This document shows, piece by piece, positions 8,051 through 14,607 of a stretch of 64,000 nucleotides of DNA. Where the stretch lies: NCBI RefSeq assembly GCF_035920365.1, contig NZ_CP109150.1, forward strand, positions 682,001 through 746,000, given 5' to 3'. The notes beneath the pieces are model-generated. The model saw only the letters and a program-made list of their open reading frames with translations, made no database searches and was not told the origin of the DNA. The number at the start of each line of letters is the position of its first letter. Position 1 is the stretch's first letter. The stretch comes from Micromonospora sp. NBC_01740. GTDB lineage: Bacteria; Actinomycetota; Actinomycetes; Mycobacteriales; Micromonosporaceae. A program made the translations under genes and the position numbers.

Positions 8051-8566
8051 TCAGATGACGTTCGGGCTGCGGCGCTCGATGAGGGTGACGTCGCGCCAGG
8101 TTCCGTGGTGACGGCCGACGCGTTCGCGGGTGCCGACGGTGCGGAAGCCGCAGGCGGCATGCAGGGCGAGGCTGGCGGAGTTCTCGGGAAAGACGCCGGA
8201 TTGGATGGTCCAGATGCCGGCCTGCTCGGTGGAGGCGATCAGGGCGTCGAGCAGGAGGCGGCCGATTCCCTGGCCGCGGGCGTCGGGATGGACGTAGACG
8301 GAGTGCTCGACGACCCCGGCGTAGACGCACCGGTCGGAGACGGCGGAGCAGGCGACCCAGCCGAGGACCCGGCCGGTGGGGTCGATGGCCACCCAGCGGT
8401 GACCAGGTAGCCGACTGGCGGTGAACTGCTCCCAGGTGGGCGGCTCGGTCTCGAAGGTGGCGTTGCCGGTGGCGATGCCGAGCCGGTAGATGTCCAGCAC
8501 GGCGTCGGCGTGCTGATCGCCCATGGCGGCGATGGTGATGCCGGTGGCGCTGGCGAAGGCGGTCAT
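8051..8566 (-). CDS. GNAT N-acetyltransferase, ArsN1 / phosphinothricin-acetyltransferase-like
   Basis: A 171-residue GNAT enzyme of the bar/pat-like group. The family signature IYRLGIATGNATFETEPPTW is near residues 27-45, and the acetyl-CoA loop VHPDARGQGIGRLLLDAL is at about 92-109. ArsN1 proteins of this group, found in ars operons, acetylate the amino group of arsinothricin, an organoarsenical antibiotic. The start overlaps the aquaporin stop by ATGA (8566-8563), so translation is coupled. Assignment as ArsN1 rests on operon context; acetylation of phosphinothricin or methionine sulfoximine are alternatives. Confidence 0.8.
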   Translation of the reverse strand: MTAFASATGITIAAMGDQHADAVLDIYRLGIATGNATFETEPPTWEQFTASRLPGHRWVAIDPTGRVLGWVACSAVSDRCVYAGVVEHSVYVHPDARGQGIGRLLLDALIASTEQAGIWTIQSGVFPENSASLALHAACGFRTVGTRERVGRHHGTWRDVTLIERRSPNVI

Positions 8567-9294
8567 CGGTTCTCCCGGGCGAGGTGCGGCACGACGACGG
8601 CGTCGGCGGAGTCTGCGGCGTGGGGATACCAGGCGGCGAGGGCCGCGACGGCGACCAGGCCGCCGACGAACTGGGCGGCGACGAAGCCGGGCACCGACGC
8701 CGGGGCGATGCCGGCGAAGGTGTCGGTGAACGCGCGACCGATGGTGACGGCGGGGTTGGCGAACGAGGTCGACGAGGTGAACCAGTAGGCCGCGCCGATG
8801 TAGGCGCCGACGGCGGCAGGGGCAGCGGAGGTGCGGCCGGTGTGGGCGAGGGCGAAGACCAGGACGACGAGACCGGCGGTGGCGACCACCTCGGCCAGCC
8901 ACAGGTTCCCGCCGGTCCGCTCGGTACGCGACCAGGCCACGGCCGGCAGGTCGAACATCAGGCCAGCCAGCACCGCCCCGGTGATGGCTCCGCCGGTCTG
9001 GGCGGTGGTATAGGCGGCGAGGTCGCGGGCGGTCAGGCCGGTGCCGGCGCGGCGGCCGAGCCACCAGTCGACGGCGGAGACGACCGGGTTGAAGTGCGCC
9101 CCGGACACCGGCCCGAACATGAGGATCAGCGCGCCCAGGGCGAGGGCGGTGGCGATCGCGTTCTCCAGGAGCTGGAGCCCGACGTCGTCGGGAGAGAGCC
9201 GGGAGGCGGCGATCCCGGAGCCGACGACGGCGGCGACCAGCAGGGCCGTACCGGTGAACTCAGCCGATGCCCGGCGGGCCAGGGTGAGGGTCAC
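8563..9294 (-). CDS. MIP/aquaporin-family channel of the ars operon (AqpS-like)
   Basis: A 243-residue six-helix channel with the two half-helix motifs N-P-V (69-71, in GAHFNPVVSA) and N-P-A (180-182, in SFANPAVTIG). Aquaglyceroporin-like channels replace the arsenite efflux pump in some ars operons, for example AqpS of Sinorhizobium. Arsenite produced by ArsC then leaves down its gradient. The start is GTG 9294, which overlaps the arsR stop by GTGA, and the stop overlaps the acetyltransferase start. The first motif has Val in place of the usual Ala, a known variation. Function as an arsenite exit route is inferred from context. Confidence 0.88.
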   Translation of the reverse strand: MTLTLARRASAEFTGTALLVAAVVGSGIAASRLSPDDVGLQLLENAIATALALGALILMFGPVSGAHFNPVVSAVDWWLGRRAGTGLTARDLAAYTTAQTGGAITGAVLAGLMFDLPAVAWSRTERTGGNLWLAEVVATAGLVVLVFALAHTGRTSAAPAAVGAYIGAAYWFTSSTSFANPAVTIGRAFTDTFAGIAPASVPGFVAAQFVGGLVAVAALAAWYPHAADSADAVVVPHLARENR

Positions 9295-9662
9295 GCGGTG
9301 GCCTGCGCGGACCCGGCGGGGAGGTCCAGCAGCGCGCCGAGCTGCCGAAATGCTTCCGGGCGGGCCCGGTACCACACCCAGGTGCCGCGACGGTCGGAGT
9401 CGACCAGGCCGGCCTCGCGCAGCACCTTGAGGTGGTGGGAGATGGTCGGCCCGGACAGGTCGAACGCCGGGGTCAGGTCGCAGACGCAGATCTCCGGCAC
9501 GGAGGCGATCATCGACATCAGCCGCAGCCGGATCGGGTCGCCCAGCGCCTTGAACATCGGCGCGACCACCGCCGCCTGCTCGGCCTCCAGCGGACGGACC
9601 GCGATCGGGGAGCAGCAGGCCACGGCTTTGAGGTCCACCACCGGAAGCGCTTGTTTCGACAT
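9291..9662 (-). CDS. arsR: ArsR/SmtB-family metalloregulator
   Basis: A 123-residue winged-helix repressor, first gene of the operon. The DNA-recognition part reads LSGPTISHHLKVLREAGLV. The arsenic-sensing motif is the EICVCDL in the helix before it (Cys59 and Cys61), and an additional vicinal pair, Cys16-Cys17, lies near the N-terminus and may give a third ligand. As in other ArsR proteins, arsenite binding should release the operator. The gene diverges from the Cys-rich micropeptide/CadI pair, with a 77-bp shared promoter region carrying TTCGA-type repeats. Start ATG at 9662. Confidence 0.95.
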   Translation of the reverse strand: MSKQALPVVDLKAVACCSPIAVRPLEAEQAAVVAPMFKALGDPIRLRLMSMIASVPEICVCDLTPAFDLSGPTISHHLKVLREAGLVDSDRRGTWVWYRARPEAFRQLGALLDLPAGSAQATA

Positions 9663-9716
9663 GCCTCTAGGTTGACAGATCTCGAAACAGGGTGCAACGT
9701 AGGTCCTGCTTCGAAG
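9653..9716. promoter_or_regulatory. divergent ars promoter with candidate ArsR operator
   Basis: Between arsR and the plus-strand micropeptide gene lie an inverted repeat GTTTCGA (9653-9659) / TCGAAAC (9682-9688) and a palindrome CTTCGAAG (9709-9716). TTGACA at 9672-9677 is a plausible -35 for the plus strand, with a weak -10 near 9695-9700. Control of both directions by ArsR is inference. Confidence 0.5.
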
Positions 9717-9739
9717 AACATCTAGGCAAGGGCGAAGTG

Positions 9740-9892
9740 ATGCTCAAGCTGTTCACCCGTCGTCGCAACACCCGCGTTCGAGACGTGACGCTCTGCGAGT
9801 CGTGCGGGCAGGTCTGCACCGCGGACTGCCACGCCGACGCCCGTTACGAGCGCGCCCGCACCACCGCTCTCACCAGCCACCACATCCGCTGA
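9740..9892 (+). CDS. 50-residue Cys-rich protein of the ars cassette
   Basis: The product MLKLFTRRRNTRVRDVTLCE... carries four cysteines spaced C-x2-C-x3-C-x3-C (Cys19, 22, 26, 30) followed by His31. This arrangement could bind a metal or arsenite. The start ATG at 9740 has SD AAGGG 8 nt upstream. The gene lies 19 bp before cadI/arsI, so the two should be co-transcribed from the promoter opposite arsR. No named family is known to me. A role as metal or arsenite chaperone or buffer is inference from cysteine spacing and context. Confidence 0.7.
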   Translation: MLKLFTRRRNTRVRDVTLCESCGQVCTADCHADARYERARTTALTSHHIR

Positions 9893-9911
9893 ATCCGTCA
9901 GGAGGGGAACC

Positions 9912-10370
9912 ATGTCCCGCGTCCAGCTCGCCCTGCGTGTATCCGACCTCGAAGGCTCCATCGCCTTCTACTCGAAGCTGTTCGACACCGAGCCGGCCAA
10001 ACGTCGCCCCGGCTACGCCAACTTCGCCATCGAAAACCCGCCGCTGAAGCTCGTGCTCCTGGAGGGCGAGGCCGGCCAGCCCACCGTGATGGACCACCTG
10101 GGCGTCGAGGTGTTCAGCACCGACGAGGTCAACGCCGCCACCAGGCGCCTCACCGACTCCGGCCTGATCACTCTGGAGGAGAACAGCACCGAATGCTGCT
10201 ACGCCCTCCAGGACAAGGTCTGGGTACGCGGCCCCGGCAACGAGCCCTGGGAGGTCTACACCGTCAAGGCCGACTCCGACCAACTGGACAAGGTCAGCGA
10301 GAGCGCGTGCTGCACCCCCGCCACCGACAAGGAAACGGTCACCGCCGGAGCCCAGGCAAACTGCTGCTGA
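9912..10370 (+). CDS. cadI: CadI/ArsI-family vicinal-oxygen-chelate protein (C-As lyase-like)
   Basis: A 152-residue glyoxalase-fold protein very like the cadmium/arsenite-induced CadI of mycobacteria and ArsI, a dioxygenase that cleaves the carbon-arsenic bond of methylarsenite. Metal ligands His62 and Glu114 and the substrate-binding vicinal pair Cys95-Cys96 are present. The first ligand position reads Gln5, as in CadI, whereas ArsI has His5, so lyase activity is less certain. Two extra CC pairs close the C-terminal tail (133-134 and 151-152). SD GGAGGGG precedes ATG 9912. A strong terminator follows at 10383-10414. Confidence 0.9.
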   Translation: MSRVQLALRVSDLEGSIAFYSKLFDTEPAKRRPGYANFAIENPPLKLVLLEGEAGQPTVMDHLGVEVFSTDEVNAATRRLTDSGLITLEENSTECCYALQDKVWVRGPGNEPWEVYTVKADSDQLDKVSESACCTPATDKETVTAGAQANCC

Positions 10371-10382
10371 CCGCTGCGAATC

Positions 10383-10414
10383 CGCGCCCGCCCTCGATTC
10401 AGAGGGTGGGCGCG
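10383..10414 (+). terminator. hairpin terminator after cadI
   Basis: CGCGCCCGCCCTC and GAGGGTGGGCGCG form a 13-bp stem with one G-U pair and a 6-nt loop. It begins 12 nt after the cadI stop. There is no U-tract, which is usual for high-GC actinobacteria. Confidence 0.75.
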
Positions 10415-10498
10415 ATTGCTCGGGTGGGCACAACTCCACGGACAGCATCGGCCAGTGGTTGCGGGCGAGAGAGCGTCTATCGCAGCCCTCTCCCAAGA

Positions 10499-10512
10499 TC
10501 ACCTGTTCCCGC
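10499..10512. repeat. right copy of the 14-bp direct repeat flanking the arsenic cassette
   Basis: Exact copy of TCACCTGTTCCCGC found at 7597-7610. It lies 85 bp after the cadI terminator, and about 100 bp before the decayed tRNA-Tyr copy at 10616-10690. Confidence 0.45.
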
Positions 10513-10615
10513 GGTCCCTGCGGAGAGACTGATCAAGTTGGACTCCGCCGGTCTGAACGAGAACGGCCCCGGAGTGCGTTTCGCGGTTCCCTGGGGCCGC
10601 CCGTGATTCTGCTTG

Positions 10616-10690
10616 GGCGGGTAGCGGATTCGAACCTCTGTAGCTTTCGCGACGCATTTACAGGGGTGTCCGTGATCCTGGCTCGGGCAA
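10616..10690 (-). pseudogene. decayed tRNA-Tyr copy
   Basis: This minus-strand sequence repeats the intact tRNA-Tyr at 13829-13909. A 29-bp run is identical (10626-10654 versus 13840-13868), covering the T-arm, variable arm and part of the anticodon arm, with single mismatches either side. The 5' half is scrambled, but GCTCGGGCAA of the D-arm is still visible at 10681-10690. The acceptor stem no longer pairs, so it is not a functional tRNA. Downstream (10563-10601) a hairpin (GGCCCC/GGGGCC) mirrors the terminator of the intact gene. The gap 10371-10793 holds only this, the cadI terminator and the 14-bp repeat. Confidence 0.8.
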
Positions 10691-10793
10691 TATTCACTGA
10701 GCTGCCGTTCCTGCCTTCCAATCGCCCGTCCGGGGGAGGGCCGCTCACCAAGTGCCCACGGATGGAACCTTGCCCCCAGGACGCCGCTCGTGG

Positions 10794-11537
10794 CTACAGC
10801 GTCATCCGAACCGACTCGATGAGATGCCAACTCGCGATGCTCGCTACCGTCGCCACCGCGGCGGCCATCAAGAAGACCCGCAGTGAGATCGGTGGCCGAC
10901 GGAGCCGTAACGCAACGAGCGCGGCTGCTGCCGTAAGGAGAAGTTGCACCGCTGCCGTCCCCAGCCTCGTCCAGACGAAGGAATCCATGGGACCGACCCA
11001 GACGAACGCGATGAAGAGGACGGTGTAGGCCGCCTCCCCGGCAAGCAGCCCGAGCGCTACGCCGAGAGCAATGCCGGCGTTGCGGGTAGTGCCCGTCCTT
11101 AAGACGTGTGCGAGGTAGCCAAGCACCAATCCGCCAAACGACGAACCAACCAGCCAGAAGGCCGACGCGCGCATGATGGAGCCGAGCCCGTCCGGTGGTG
11201 GCGTCGAACCGCTGAGCCACTGCCGACTCAGCGAGGCAACGAGGCCGTAGTAGGTCAGAGTCGCCACGGCGAGTGTGCCGACCCCAGCGACCAGAGCTGA
11301 TCTCAAAGTCGGGGCGTAGTAGGTCACGGCGAGGGCCACCACGCCCCAGGCGAATCCCGAGCTGAAGGCTGGCACGAGGACCCTGCCCACAGCTTCCGGC
11401 ACGAGGTCGGCAGCGAACGCCCCCATCCCCAAGGCGACTCCCGCAAAGACCGGGGGAAGTACCTCTCGCCACGCCCTTCGTCTACCGAGGGTCTTCGAAT
11501 CCGTCACCTGAACACCGCCGGGACAATCAAGGTTCAC
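10794..11537 (-). CDS. multipass membrane protein of unknown function
   Basis: A 247-residue protein with about seven hydrophobic helices after a short basic N-terminus (KTLGRRRAWREVLPP); it ends with a helix and the tail HLIESVRMTL. I do not recognise a characterised family; it resembles poorly described actinobacterial membrane proteins. It starts with GTG at 11537, ten bases after the acetyltransferase stop, so the two genes are probably one operon. A second GTG at 11507 is possible, and neither has a strong SD. It lies inside the block between the two tRNA-Tyr sequences and has lower GC than the flanking core genes. Confidence 0.65.
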   Translation of the reverse strand: MNLDCPGGVQVTDSKTLGRRRAWREVLPPVFAGVALGMGAFAADLVPEAVGRVLVPAFSSGFAWGVVALAVTYYAPTLRSALVAGVGTLAVATLTYYGLVASLSRQWLSGSTPPPDGLGSIMRASAFWLVGSSFGGLVLGYLAHVLRTGTTRNAGIALGVALGLLAGEAAYTVLFIAFVWVGPMDSFVWTRLGTAAVQLLLTAAAALVALRLRRPPISLRVFLMAAAVATVASIASWHLIESVRMTL

Positions 11538-11547
11538 TGTTGCGCTC

Positions 11548-12051
11548 TCATCCGCGCTGCCACGGGCGGTCGATCGCGTACATCACCTGACGCGCGGCGA
11601 ACTCCTCGAACGCGTCGACCCGGACCATGCCAAGGGCTTCCAAGAGGCGGACCGATCGGGTGTTCGCCTCCTGAGTGACAGCGATCAGCCGGGCGGCGTC
11701 CGCGAACCGGTCGAAGGCCAACCCGATGGCCGCCGCGCATGCCTCCCGGGCGTACCCCCTCCCCCACCACTCCGGTAGGAAGACGTACGACAACTCAAGA
11801 TCACCTGTGCGGTACCGGCCCAGGTGGCACCTACCGACGGCCTCCCCGGAGTGCGTCGCCACCATCAGTCCGCCCGCCTGGTCATACCTCCGACGCTCGG
11901 CCAATTCCACATCAGACACCGGACCACCGAGGTATCGCCGCATCACCGGGTCACGCCACATCCGTTCAATGACAGCCATGTCGGACGAGTGAACCTCTCG
12001 CAGTACGAGCCTGCCCGTCACTGCCAGTGGCGAACCCACTTCACTAGTCAT
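11548..12051 (-). CDS. GNAT-family N-acetyltransferase (RimJ/RimL-like)
   Basis: A 167-residue acetyltransferase with the RimJ/RimL-type layout: VTGRLVLREVHSSDMAVIER at the start, the substrate-side strand FLPEWWGRGYAREACAAAI with the acetyl-CoA loop, and the late NTRSVRLLEALGMVRV element. The substrate (a protein N-terminus, antibiotic or small amine) cannot be told from sequence. The start is ATG 12051; upstream in-frame codons lack support. It is followed after ten bases by the membrane protein gene. The 240-bp gap to the PadR gene (12052-12291) holds no other gene, only the PadR promoter at its right end. Confidence 0.8.
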   Translation of the reverse strand: MTSEVGSPLAVTGRLVLREVHSSDMAVIERMWRDPVMRRYLGGPVSDVELAERRRYDQAGGLMVATHSGEAVGRCHLGRYRTGDLELSYVFLPEWWGRGYAREACAAAIGLAFDRFADAARLIAVTQEANTRSVRLLEALGMVRVDAFEEFAARQVMYAIDRPWQRG

Positions 12052-12254
12052 CGCCTCAGTCTGCACTTGTCCCGCGCCCATCCGGGGGCGTCGCCGATCT
12101 TGTCGTTCATGATCACGGCCGTGTGTGAGGTGGTGCCCCACCACGGCCCGCAGTGCGTGCTGGTCCCGACTTTCGGGTGCACCCACAGGACTCGCGCCCA
12201 GCTTCGAGCGACGAACGTCAACTACTCCGTAGCCGCCGTCGCGCTCATCGAGCC

Positions 12255-12293
12255 TTGACTCATACGTCGATCATCTGCTTATGTTGATGACAT
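12255..12293 (+). promoter_or_regulatory. promoter and candidate PadR operator
   Basis: TTGACT at 12255-12260 is followed after 18-19 bp by TTATGT/TATGTT, a plausible -35/-10 pair for the PadR gene. This places transcription within a few bases of the ATG (nearly leaderless). ATGT-TGATG-ACAT at 12281-12293 resembles the ATGT/ACAT half-sites bound by PadR-family repressors and would give autoregulation. Confidence 0.5.
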
Positions 12294-12645
12294 GACTGGT
12301 TCCTTCGCGGCGATGCGCGAACCCACCTACTTCATCTTGGCCGCGTTGCAGGACGAACCCTTGCACGGCTACGCGATCGTCAAGCGGGCGCAGGAGTTGT
12401 CCGACGGGCGGGTGCGCCTCACGACGGGCACCCTCTACGCCGCTCTGGACCGGCTCACCCGTGAAGAGATGGTGCGGGTGGCCGAGGAAGCGGTGGTCAA
12501 CGGCCGCGCCCGCCGCACCTACGAGCTCACCCAGCTAGGTATGTCCGCACTGCGTGCGGAAGCAGAGCGGATGGCTGCGGCGGCCAGCGTCGTTCGTGAC
12601 CGTTCCGTCCGCTCGACGTCTGCGGCTTGGGTGGTGCCGGCATGA
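12292..12645 (+). CDS. PadR-family transcriptional repressor
   Basis: A 117-residue winged-helix regulator with the family hallmarks REPTYFILAALQDEPLHGYA and the DNA-binding segment RLTTGTLYAALDRLTREEMV (about 40-60), then the ARRTYELTQLGMSALR wing. PadR proteins commonly repress a membrane protein or transporter encoded beside them. Here the stop overlaps the start of the membrane protein gene by ATGA. A near-leaderless promoter with a possible ATGT/ACAT operator lies just upstream. The inducer is unknown. Confidence 0.9.
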   Translation: MTGSFAAMREPTYFILAALQDEPLHGYAIVKRAQELSDGRVRLTTGTLYAALDRLTREEMVRVAEEAVVNGRARRTYELTQLGMSALRAEAERMAAAASVVRDRSVRSTSAAWVVPA

Positions 12646-13559
12646 CTGAACTGGAGCGCCGCTACCGTTGGCTACTGCGGGCCTACCCCCGCGCCTACCA
12701 GCAGTATCGCGCCGACGAGATGCTCGAAACCCTGCTCGCCACGGCTGACGACGAGCGGCAGCGGCCGCACCTTCGAGAAGCGGCGGCGCTCGTGGTCGGA
12801 GGGCTACGCGCCCGCACCGGTGTCGACCGTCTCGGCTCGCGATCAGCGCTGGGATACTCCGCGCTGCGACTGTCCGCGCTGTCCCTGCTCGTGTACGGCA
12901 TGACGCTCTGGGCCGGGGGTCCGATCTCATTCTTGGTGACGACGCTGTCGGATGGCCCATACAAACCCGACACGTGGTGGTTCATGCTCATCGTCATTCC
13001 GACGGTGCTGGCCATCGCGCTTTTCGCTACGGCGTGGGGCAGCTACCGACTGGCATTCGCTGCGACAATATTGACCGTGGCCGCGCAACTCTGGTCGGCA
13101 AATTGGTTTACCCAATCGCTTTGGTCGGTTGCTAGCCTCCAGGGTGCGATTGTTCCCAGGTTTTGGCCAGTGCTGCTGGCTTCGCTGGCCTTGCTGCCAC
13201 TGCTCCGCGCACCCCGAACGCCCGTGACCAAACCATGGGCCTGGCCCGTCCTCGGGGCACTGGCAGTCGTCGCTTTGACGCCGAGCCCGATCAACGGCTG
13301 GTCGGACGCACCGCTTATGTCCCTGTACGCGTTCGCCGCACTGGCCGTCATCGCCGCGCCCATCGATGCACGGATGCCCATCGTCGCCTCGGTGCTCCTC
13401 CTGGCGCCAGCCTTGGCGCAAGCCACCTACCAGCTCTATTTCAAACAAGCAGGGTGGGAACTGGACATCTCCATCACCACGATCCTTATCCTCACGGCGG
13501 TCATGGTGATCACGCTTGCAGCCGGCACAATCGCGGGCCGCCGCCAAGCCCGCATGTAG
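12642..13559 (+). CDS. multipass membrane protein coupled to PadR
   Basis: A 305-residue protein starting MTELERRYRWLLRAYPRAYQ, the same N-terminal domain as the protein at 6418-7413 (VRDLERRYRQLLRAYPAAYR). A cytoplasmic head of about 70 residues is followed by about seven transmembrane helices. The start overlaps the PadR stop (12642-12645), so translation is coupled. The middle of the gene has visibly lower GC than the neighbouring core genes, in keeping with its place inside the tRNA-Tyr-bounded block. Function unknown; a PadR-controlled stress or efflux role is a guess. Confidence 0.8.
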   Translation: MTELERRYRWLLRAYPRAYQQYRADEMLETLLATADDERQRPHLREAAALVVGGLRARTGVDRLGSRSALGYSALRLSALSLLVYGMTLWAGGPISFLVTTLSDGPYKPDTWWFMLIVIPTVLAIALFATAWGSYRLAFAATILTVAAQLWSANWFTQSLWSVASLQGAIVPRFWPVLLASLALLPLLRAPRTPVTKPWAWPVLGALAVVALTPSPINGWSDAPLMSLYAFAALAVIAAPIDARMPIVASVLLLAPALAQATYQLYFKQAGWELDISITTILILTAVMVITLAAGTIAGRRQARM

Positions 13560-13574
13560 ACACGGAAGCTCCCC

Positions 13575-13737
13575 CGCCACCCACTTCTCGTGGATAGCCG
13601 GAAGCCGAGCCGGCTGCGCGACTGCTCGTCCAGATCGTGCAGCCAGTCGGTGATCGCGGCGAACGACGACGCGTCGCCAGGACCGCCCGACCGGTCACGT
13701 ACGCCCTCAGCGCCATGATCGACCTGCCCGCGATCTG
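13575..13737 (-). pseudogene. possible remnant of an ISAs1-like transposase
   Basis: The minus strand has a stretch open from a stop at about 13738-13740, reading GDASSFAAITDWLHDLDEQ then SRSRLGF. SFAAI-x-W-x-x-D followed by RLG resembles the N-terminal part of ISAs1-family transposases. No start, no catalytic residues and no terminal repeats are seen, so only a short fossil is claimed. The 498-bp gap 13560-14057 otherwise holds the tRNA-Tyr terminator and tRNA-Tyr. Confidence 0.3.
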
Positions 13738-13777
13738 CCTACAACGAGTCGCAACGGGCTGGATTCAGCCGGACGAC

Positions 13778-13817
13778 AACGGCCCCCGATCAGCATTCCT
13801 GCTGGTCGGGGGCCGTT
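13778..13817 (-). terminator. hairpin terminator downstream of tRNA-Tyr
   Basis: AACGGCCCCCGA and TCGGGGGCCGTT are perfect complements, with further pairing (TCAG/CTGG) towards a short loop. It lies 11 bp beyond the 3' end of tRNA-Tyr on the same strand. A degraded version accompanies the tRNA-Tyr copy near 10563-10601. Confidence 0.8.
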
Positions 13818-13828
13818 GGTGCTCCTGG

Positions 13829-13909
13829 TGGCGGGTAGAGGATTCGAACCTCTGTAGCTTTCGCGACGGATTTACAGTCCGCTCCCATTGGCCGCTCGGG
13901 CAACCCGCC
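13829..13909 (-). tRNA. tRNA-Tyr (GTA anticodon)
   Basis: An 81-nt class II tRNA on the minus strand. The acceptor is GGCGGGT/ACCCGCC with discriminator A, the anticodon loop is CTGTAAA (anticodon GTA), there is a long variable arm, and the T-loop is GTTCGAATC. CCA is not encoded. It is the right boundary of a 3.2-kb block whose left boundary is a decayed copy of this same tRNA. Confidence 0.97.
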
Positions 13910-14057
13910 AGGGCACCCCACCGCGTCGTAACGCGGCAGCGGAAGCAAGGATAGCGGCTCACCCCGGCATCGGCGCAACCGGGTACCGTCAGGGGGTCGT
14001 ACCGCTGGTCAGCGGGGGACGAAGGACCACAGACCGCCGGACAGCAGGAGCATGAGC

Positions 14058-14552
14058 ATGGCAGCGAACCCGTCGTTCGACATCGTGAGCAAGGTCGACC
14101 GCCAGGAGGTCGACAACGCTCTCCGTCAGGCGGAGAAGGAGCTCGCGACGCGGTTCGACTTCCGGGGCACCGGCGCCGAGATCTCCTGGTCGGGCGAGGA
14201 GGCGATCAGCCTCCAGGCGGAGACCGAGGAGCGGGTGCGGGCGGCACTGGAGGTCTTCAAGGAGAAGGTGATCAAGCGGAACATCTCGCTGAAGTCGCTG
14301 GACGCCGGTGACCCGCGCTCGTCCGGCAAGATCTTCAAGATCGACTGCAAGGTGATCCAGGGCATCGACTCGGACAAGGCCAAGGCGATCAGCAAGAAGA
14401 TCCGCGACGAGGGCCCGAAGGGCGTCCAGGCCCAGATCCAGGGCGACCAGCTCCGCGTCACCGGCAAGAAGAGGGACGACCTCCAGGCCGTCATCGCGCT
14501 GCTCAAGGGCGAGGACTTCGGCGTCGCCCTCCAGTTCACCAACTACCGCTGA
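14058..14552 (+). CDS. yajQ: YajQ-family nucleotide-binding protein
   Basis: A 164-residue protein with the family sequence throughout: [20 protein letters not shown] at the start, [27 protein letters not shown] and the ending [13 protein letters not shown]. YajQ proteins bind nucleotides; in Xanthomonas the homologue binds cyclic di-GMP and works with a transcription factor. Length matches the family. The second ATG (14058) was chosen because GGAG lies 7 nt upstream of it but only 1 nt upstream of the first. A cyclic di-GMP link with the GGDEF-EAL protein at 3291 is possible but unproven. Confidence 0.95.
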   Translation: MAANPSFDIVSKVDRQEVDNALRQAEKELATRFDFRGTGAEISWSGEEAISLQAETEERVRAALEVFKEKVIKRNISLKSLDAGDPRSSGKIFKIDCKVIQGIDSDKAKAISKKIRDEGPKGVQAQIQGDQLRVTGKKRDDLQAVIALLKGEDFGVALQFTNYR

Positions 14553-14558
14553 CGATGA

Positions 14559-14590
14559 CCGGTCGGCCCCGCCGCGGTGGGGCCGACCGG
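14559..14590. terminator. bidirectional hairpin between yajQ and the MFS gene
   Basis: CCGGTCGGCCCC and GGGGCCGACCGG form a perfect 12-bp stem with an 8-nt loop. It lies between two convergent genes and can stop transcription from both sides. Confidence 0.8.
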
Positions 14591-14607
14591 GTCAGAACCC
14601 GTAGGCG

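Noticed and set aside
10616..10690. Second functional tRNA-Tyr
   Set aside because: The acceptor stem no longer pairs and the 5' half is scrambled.
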